Below are positions 59,401 to 64,000 of a DNA stretch of 64,000 nucleotides, piece after piece. Under the pieces are notes generated by a model that saw only the letters and a list, made by a program, of their open reading frames with translations, ran no database searches and was not told the DNA's origin. Source of the DNA: Gorsachius magnificus (taxonomy: Eukaryota; Chordata; Aves; Pelecaniformes; Ardeidae). Every line of letters begins with the position of its first letter. Positions within the stretch are counted from its first letter, which is position 1. The DNA lies in the NCBI GenBank assembly GCA_034008185.1, contig CM067082.1, forward strand, positions 100,373,311 to 100,437,310. Reading direction: 5' to 3'. A program made the translations under genes and the position numbers.

Positions 59401-61762
59401 TCTGAGTATGATCAACAAACTTTTTCAACAGGGCACCAGAGATTATCTGCCCTCGTTACACCCTGGCCCTGTTGACAGTGTTTGCCCTTATGATGGTACT
59501 GCCCCAAATTATCTGTTCTTGTGTGACTAAGCCTGGTCCAGGTTTTGAGCCCTGGTGACTGAAATGGATTTTCTTTCCCCCCAGATTGTGCCTGAAGTGA
59601 GGTCGAAGCAGCTTTGGGAATTGTGGGCCAAGACATCACCTCTCCCATGCTTTACACCCCTTAGCCCTAAGAAGGAAGAGGTTCAACTGAGATACAGAAG
59701 AGGTGTGAGCTCCATCTACAAGGTGGGGGAGGCAGGTACGATTAAGGCCAGATAAGGGAACTAGGGCAGAGAGCTGACTAGGGTGAAGATATTGGGAACT
59801 GGAGATAAAGAGAGAAGAGTGGGGTGGTTATAGAGACAAGATGGGATGAATTAAATGCCAACTGCATAGGAAAGGGAAGATCAGGCTGAGATTTTTGGAG
59901 TAATTTTAATTATTTGTTTCTGTTTTTTTCTTCTCGCTTTAATGATTATTGAAATGTGATGGTATCCTAAATGCTTGTTTTATATGTTATCAGCCTCTTA
60001 TTCATCTCCCACCCCAATAAATATGGGAGGTAGTTTCATCCTGTCGAGAACATCTCTAGTCTTTCCCTTTTTGCAGTAACAGAACAACACTTCCCTCATG
60101 TCACCTAATAGCCTCGTTCCTCGGAGGATAAGCTGAGCCAGCATTATGTCACTGGTAGCGTATTTTGAGCTCTGCTGCTCTATCCGGGACAGTAAGAAGA
60201 AAGTATTCTGAACATGAGCTGACACGCTGGGGATAGTTCAGCTTCCTGTATAATGTGGGGTCAGCTAGGAATTCCTTTTATTGAATCAAGTGCAAGAAAA
60301 TGCCTAAATTCATGCTGTTCCCTTCTTGGCTTAAATAGATATACATTTATTTTTTATTAGACTGAAAAAGACACCCGTTTCTTTTCTTGCTGTACAGACT
60401 ATTTCTCTACAATGTTATCTTTTCCATGCCTTTCTGCTACTTTTGTAAGGTGGTTTGTTCCATTGAATCCAAGTTTGCATATCCACTCCTGTCGTATTAG
60501 GGACTGTCAGCATTATTTATTTGCATATATTATTCTTCTGTCAACTTCTTTAATTACTCATTAGGGCCACTCTAAGCATTCCTTAGCTGGGGTTTCTTTT
60601 TCACCTGGCATATTCTTGTTCCTTTGCTCTTTTATGAAGAAAAGAATAATTCTATCTGTGTTTTTCTTCTAGTGTCTTTAGCCAAGAAAAATCTTCTGCT
60701 GTCTTGATTCTTCCATAGAGCATTTTTAAGTCTGTAGTCAGTTGCAGTCTGACCTTGCTTATGCACCTTTCCATTCAACTCAAGCATTTCAACTGGTCTT
60801 ATCTTATTTGTACTTACTTGTCACCTAGGATTCCCAGTACACGTACATTGGCTAATGTAAAATACTTTTTTCTCCAAGTTTGAATGTTTCTTTTCGCTAG
60901 TCCTGTGCAAAGTGTGTCCCATTTTCAAGTGTGCCTTATTAAGGAAATAGACTTTCTATAATCTCTAACGGCAACACTCAATATTATATTTAGTTTTAAA
61001 CACTGACCTTAAACAGCCAAGAAGATTTCAGAGAAATGTCTTTGTTAAAAGCCTAACATGGTGAGGAGGTATGTGGATCTATAAAAACTGTGTGATATTT
61101 GTGAAACAGGTGGAGTGGCCCGAAATAGCTGGGGCTAGAAATCCAGGAAGGTCTCTTCTCAGTCAATTGATATTGTGAAGTAAATGGAACAAAGAGCACT
61201 TATAAATTCAAGCTACTGCTATTTGATAGCCAAGTTTATTTCAGGAGGTGATCATAAAATTTTAGCTTAGCTAATCTAGATCATTATTTGGAGTTGTCCT
61301 GGGAAAAATTATCACCACTATAAAGTTTACAGCTTTATAAAATAAGGCTGCATTCTGTTTTGTCCCCAGATGAAATGGGGGAACAGTTCTGGAAACAGTA
61401 AACCAACCTGTTTTGATGTTTACATATTGAACTAAAAATTTGATATCCCAATTTTGTCCCTTTCCATGCAATTTCTTTTCAGATAAGTCTTATGTACAGA
61501 TATTTGTGTACAAATGATCCAAGTAGAAAAGCCCATTTTTCAGGAAAATTCTACTAAAAATATTTATTTTTATTTTTTTTTTTAAGATTCACACATACTA
61601 TTTATATGAAAGGTGTTCTGCGCTGTATTATCTCTTCTTTGGAAGTCCTTACGAATCTAGTAAGGGGAAACATGAAAAGCTTTAAGCAGCTCTAACGTAT
61701 ACTTGGATAAAATTCTGTGATGTCTGTCACTAGAGATTTTTTTTTACAAACATACCTATATA
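56403..61762. other. Non-coding spacer, no gene confirmed
   Basis: No gene, RNA gene or TE is recognised with confidence in 5.4 kb. A T16 run lies at 56560-56575. An exon-like segment at 59585-59735 sits behind a strong polypyrimidine acceptor-like site and is described as a finding. Confidence 0.6.
56560..56575. repeat. Poly-T run (16)
   Basis: An uninterrupted T run about 160 bp to the right of the solo LTR. It is a simple repeat. Confidence 0.85.
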
Positions 61763-62369
61763 AGCATCCTGGCTTGTATCAGGAATAGTGTGGCCAGCAG
61801 AAGTAGGGAAGTGATCGTGCCCCTGTACTTGGCAATGGTGAGGCAACAACTCAAATACTGTGTTCAGTTTTGGGCCCCTCACTACAGGAAAGATGTTGCG
61901 TGGCTGGAACATGTCCAGAGGAGAGCAACAAAGCTGGTGAGGGGTCTGGAGCACAAGTTTTATGAGGAGCAGCTGAGGGAACTGGGGTTGTTTAGCCTGG
62001 AGAAAAGGAGGCTGAGGGGAGATCTTATCGCCCTCTACAACTGCCTGAAAGGAGTTTTTCGCCACATGGGTATCGGTCTCTTCTCCCTAAACAAGAGAGA
62101 GGACAAGAGGAAATGGTCTCAAGTCATGCCAGGGGAGGTCTAGAGGGGACATTAGGAAAAAGTTTCTTCACCAAAAGGGTTGGTCAAGCACTGGAACGGG
62201 CTGCCCAGGGAAGTGGTCGAGTCCCCATCCCTGGAGGTACTTACAAGACATGTAGGTGTGGTGTTTAGGGACATGGTTTAGTGGTGGAATGGCAATGTTA
62301 GGTTAACGGTTGGACTTGATGATCTTAAAGGTCTTTTCCAGCCTAAATGATTCTATGATTCTGTAACTG
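61763..62369 (+). mobile_element. CR1 LINE, 5'-truncated, with reverse-transcriptase C-terminus
   Basis: The plus strand follows CR1 from late ORF2 to the 3' tail. An open frame at 61790-62143 (117 codons) encodes the end of the reverse transcriptase with recognisable motifs [28 protein letters not shown] and [15 protein letters not shown]. It then runs through the frame end into the 3' UTR. The 3' UTR contains GGTTGGTCAAGCACTGGAAC, GGGACATGGTTTAGTGG and GGTTGGACTTGATGATC blocks, and it ends in octamers (GATTCTATGATTCTGTAA near 62350). It lacks the endonuclease and the catalytic reverse-transcriptase core, so it is dead. It belongs to the same CR1 group as the copies at 21931, 30189 and 46945. 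Confidence 0.93.
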
Positions 62370-62558
62370 TTAGCAATGCTAGCTACAGCATTTACGAAAA
62401 ACCTTTATTTTCTTCCACTTAAGATTGCATCCTTAATATTGTGAATGTTGCTGCTTGGCCTTGATGTAATCTAAATACTGATCAGTTGTTTTCTTCTGTG
62501 TTTGTTAAAAATGTGCAAGTTCTTCAAATCCAAAAATATACTCAATTGTCTTCTTTTC

Positions 62559-62705
62559 ATAGAATCATAGGAAAGGGACCTTTAAATGTCATCTAGTCCA
62601 CCCCCTCTGCAATGAGCAGGGACATATTCAACTAGGTCAGGTTGCTCAGAGCTCCATCCAACCTGACTTTGAATGTTTCCAGGGATGGGGTATCTACCAG
62701 TTTTG
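62559..62705 (-). mobile_element. CR1 LINE 3'-end fragment
   Basis: The left edge on the plus strand is CATAGAATCATAGGAAAGGG (antisense tail). It is followed by TGTCATCTAGTCCACCCCC, AACTAGGTCAGGTTGCTCAG and TGAATGTTTCCAGGGATGGG blocks, the antisense 3' end of a different CR1 group from its neighbour at 61763. It is truncated at about 62705, just before an A-rich run. It is non-coding. Confidence 0.9.
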
Positions 62706-62753
62706 CCTTAGTTAAATTAGAAATTTGTGTTCCTAAGACACTGAGCAACCATC

Positions 62754-62771
62754 AAAAAAAAAAAAAAAAAA
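62754..62771. repeat. Poly-A run (18)
   Basis: This A18 run lies about 50 bp beyond the CR1 fragment and is followed by a G-rich patch. CR1 elements do not carry poly-A tails, so it is listed separately as a simple repeat. Confidence 0.85.
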
Positions 62772-64000
62772 GGAAGGGGGCAGGTCTTCTACATTAGTAA
62801 GTAGTTCAAGAGGATGGTATGTGACTGCTCTATCATTCTCCTCTTTTCTTTTGTCCTTCCTACTGTCTGCTATGTGTCAGCCACGTGACCTTGTCATTGA
62901 CATATCCTCTTGCTCTTGTGTTTCCCCTTGTTGAGTTCCTTCTCACAAAATAGGAGCAGAGAATGATACGAAAGAGAGAAATCTAATTGCCTGTGAAATG
63001 TGGGTTTGATAACATATTGAAGGGGATTGAGTTACATGGTTCCCCCAGTAACTGGCTGGAGTTGGATTTGAGGACTGAGGTGGCACCTTCTCATCTGGTG
63101 TCTAGCTTGTTTAGATCAGATGAGAAATCCTGAAATTATAACAGTACTAGAGCCAGAAAGTAGAAGAAATATGCTGCCAAGACTTCTGGCTTCCCAAAGG
63201 TTTGGGATGTTGAGGTCAGCCAACTGAGGTGCCTGGCAAGGGTATGGCAAGGCAAACTGAGTGTCCCTTGCAGGCACCTTCCTGCCTCTGCCAGGCCCCT
63301 GGTGTGAGGGATAAGGCAGTGCCCTTAGAGCCAAAGGATGGAAATACAAGATGTTATCAAACCCATTTTTGGCACAAGTGTTCAGTTTATGTTTGCTCCA
63401 CAGCTATCGAAATGGATAGGGCTGAGGCTTTGAGAAGCTTAGAGATGAAAAAATACTGACCTGGCTTTCAGTCTGGCAACCTCTTAATGCTACAGCCAGC
63501 TGTGCTGTGGATGAAATGCACCCATGAAGACTACAAATAAAACACAGGTAGGCATGCAATGTCCAGGCCAAGGTGCTCCCAGGAATTCTGTGGGCAACAG
63601 CCCTATTCACAGCACAGTCCTCTTTTGTTCATTATTTCTAGCACCCATCCTCTAAGCTTCCAGTTAAAGACTAGTGGAAACATGCGTATGGATCCCAGTG
63701 GCTGCATTAGGATTCCAGAGGGAGTGTGCACATTTGTGTTTCCTGATTTTTAGGTGCTTAAATTTGCAACTTAGCCCTTAAATTTGATTATTGTTTGTGT
63801 GGGAGTATGCACTATATTCTTCTGCCTACTTTCTTTCAGCACTAGTACAATGAGCAAACCCCAGAAGCCTACTGACCAAATTTATTTTTTAAAAAAAGCC
63901 AAAATTAAAAAATTTAGTGTAAACTTCAGTGCTGAGGCATTGTCTTTATAGTTAATAAAAATTTTCTGTACCAAGTGCCTAGGCTTCATGTACTTAAATC
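62772..64000. other. Non-coding spacer to window end
   Basis: No gene, RNA gene or TE was recognised. Open frames of 64-77 codons at 63116-63753 lie on both strands in a mildly GC-rich patch and have no family resemblance. Confidence 0.6.

Noticed and set aside
61730..62065. 111-codon minus-strand frame
   Set aside because: It is the antisense shadow of the CR1 reverse-transcriptase remnant on the plus strand.
1..64000. CRISPR arrays, operons, riboswitches, bacterial promoters or an endogenous viral gene
   Set aside because: No regularly spaced repeats, Shine-Dalgarno-linked frames or viral protein motifs were seen. The CR1 and LTR content shows vertebrate nuclear DNA.

Overview
The window looks like euchromatic, AT-rich nuclear DNA from a bird. 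The main evidence is a set of CR1 LINE fragments, most of them 5'-truncated, several ending in the CR1 3' octamer tail (ATTCTATG-type units). Three endogenous-retrovirus long terminal repeats of avian style support this. Introns or intergenic spacer fill the rest, with no operons, ribosome-binding sites, CRISPR arrays or tRNA/rRNA genes. I cannot name the species. No protein-coding gene is recognisable: apart from retrotransposon remnants, every open frame is short, unrelated to any family I know and compatible with chance. The window is probably a gene desert or a large intron.

Layout. 1-21930 is mostly unannotated spacer with one CR1 tail (about 6015-6088), a small ancient inverted repeat (1110-1174) and three GC-elevated stretches (about 13.7-15.5, 17.7-18.9 and 19.4-20.65 kb). 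21931-23428 holds a CR1 tail followed by a complete solo LTR (22852-23423) framed by a perfect CCTTA duplication. 23.4-41.1 kb is spacer with CR1 fragments at 27583-27735, 30189-30268 and a longer sense copy at 33148-33913. 41110-42060 is a gapped antisense CR1 whose two pieces come from well-separated parts of the element. 46044-47251 is a large antisense LTR split by a younger sense CR1 tail (46945-47143). 55622-56397 is a second complete solo LTR with a perfect GGGAG duplication. 61763-62369 is a sense CR1 that still encodes the end of its reverse transcriptase, followed by an antisense CR1 tail at 62559-62705.

How the parts relate. The window records successive retroposition: CR1 copies inserted in both orientations, retroviruses inserted with 5-bp target duplications and collapsed to solo LTRs, and at 46.9 kb a CR1 landed inside an older LTR. 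The two perfect LTR target duplications and the nested insertion are the firmest findings. Two adjacent perfect hairpins at 45317-45390, several exon-like segments (best at 53158, 59585 and 15428) and a series of two-copy tandem duplications of 15-29 bp are the most interesting signals not explained by known repeats. None of them amounts to a demonstrated new system.
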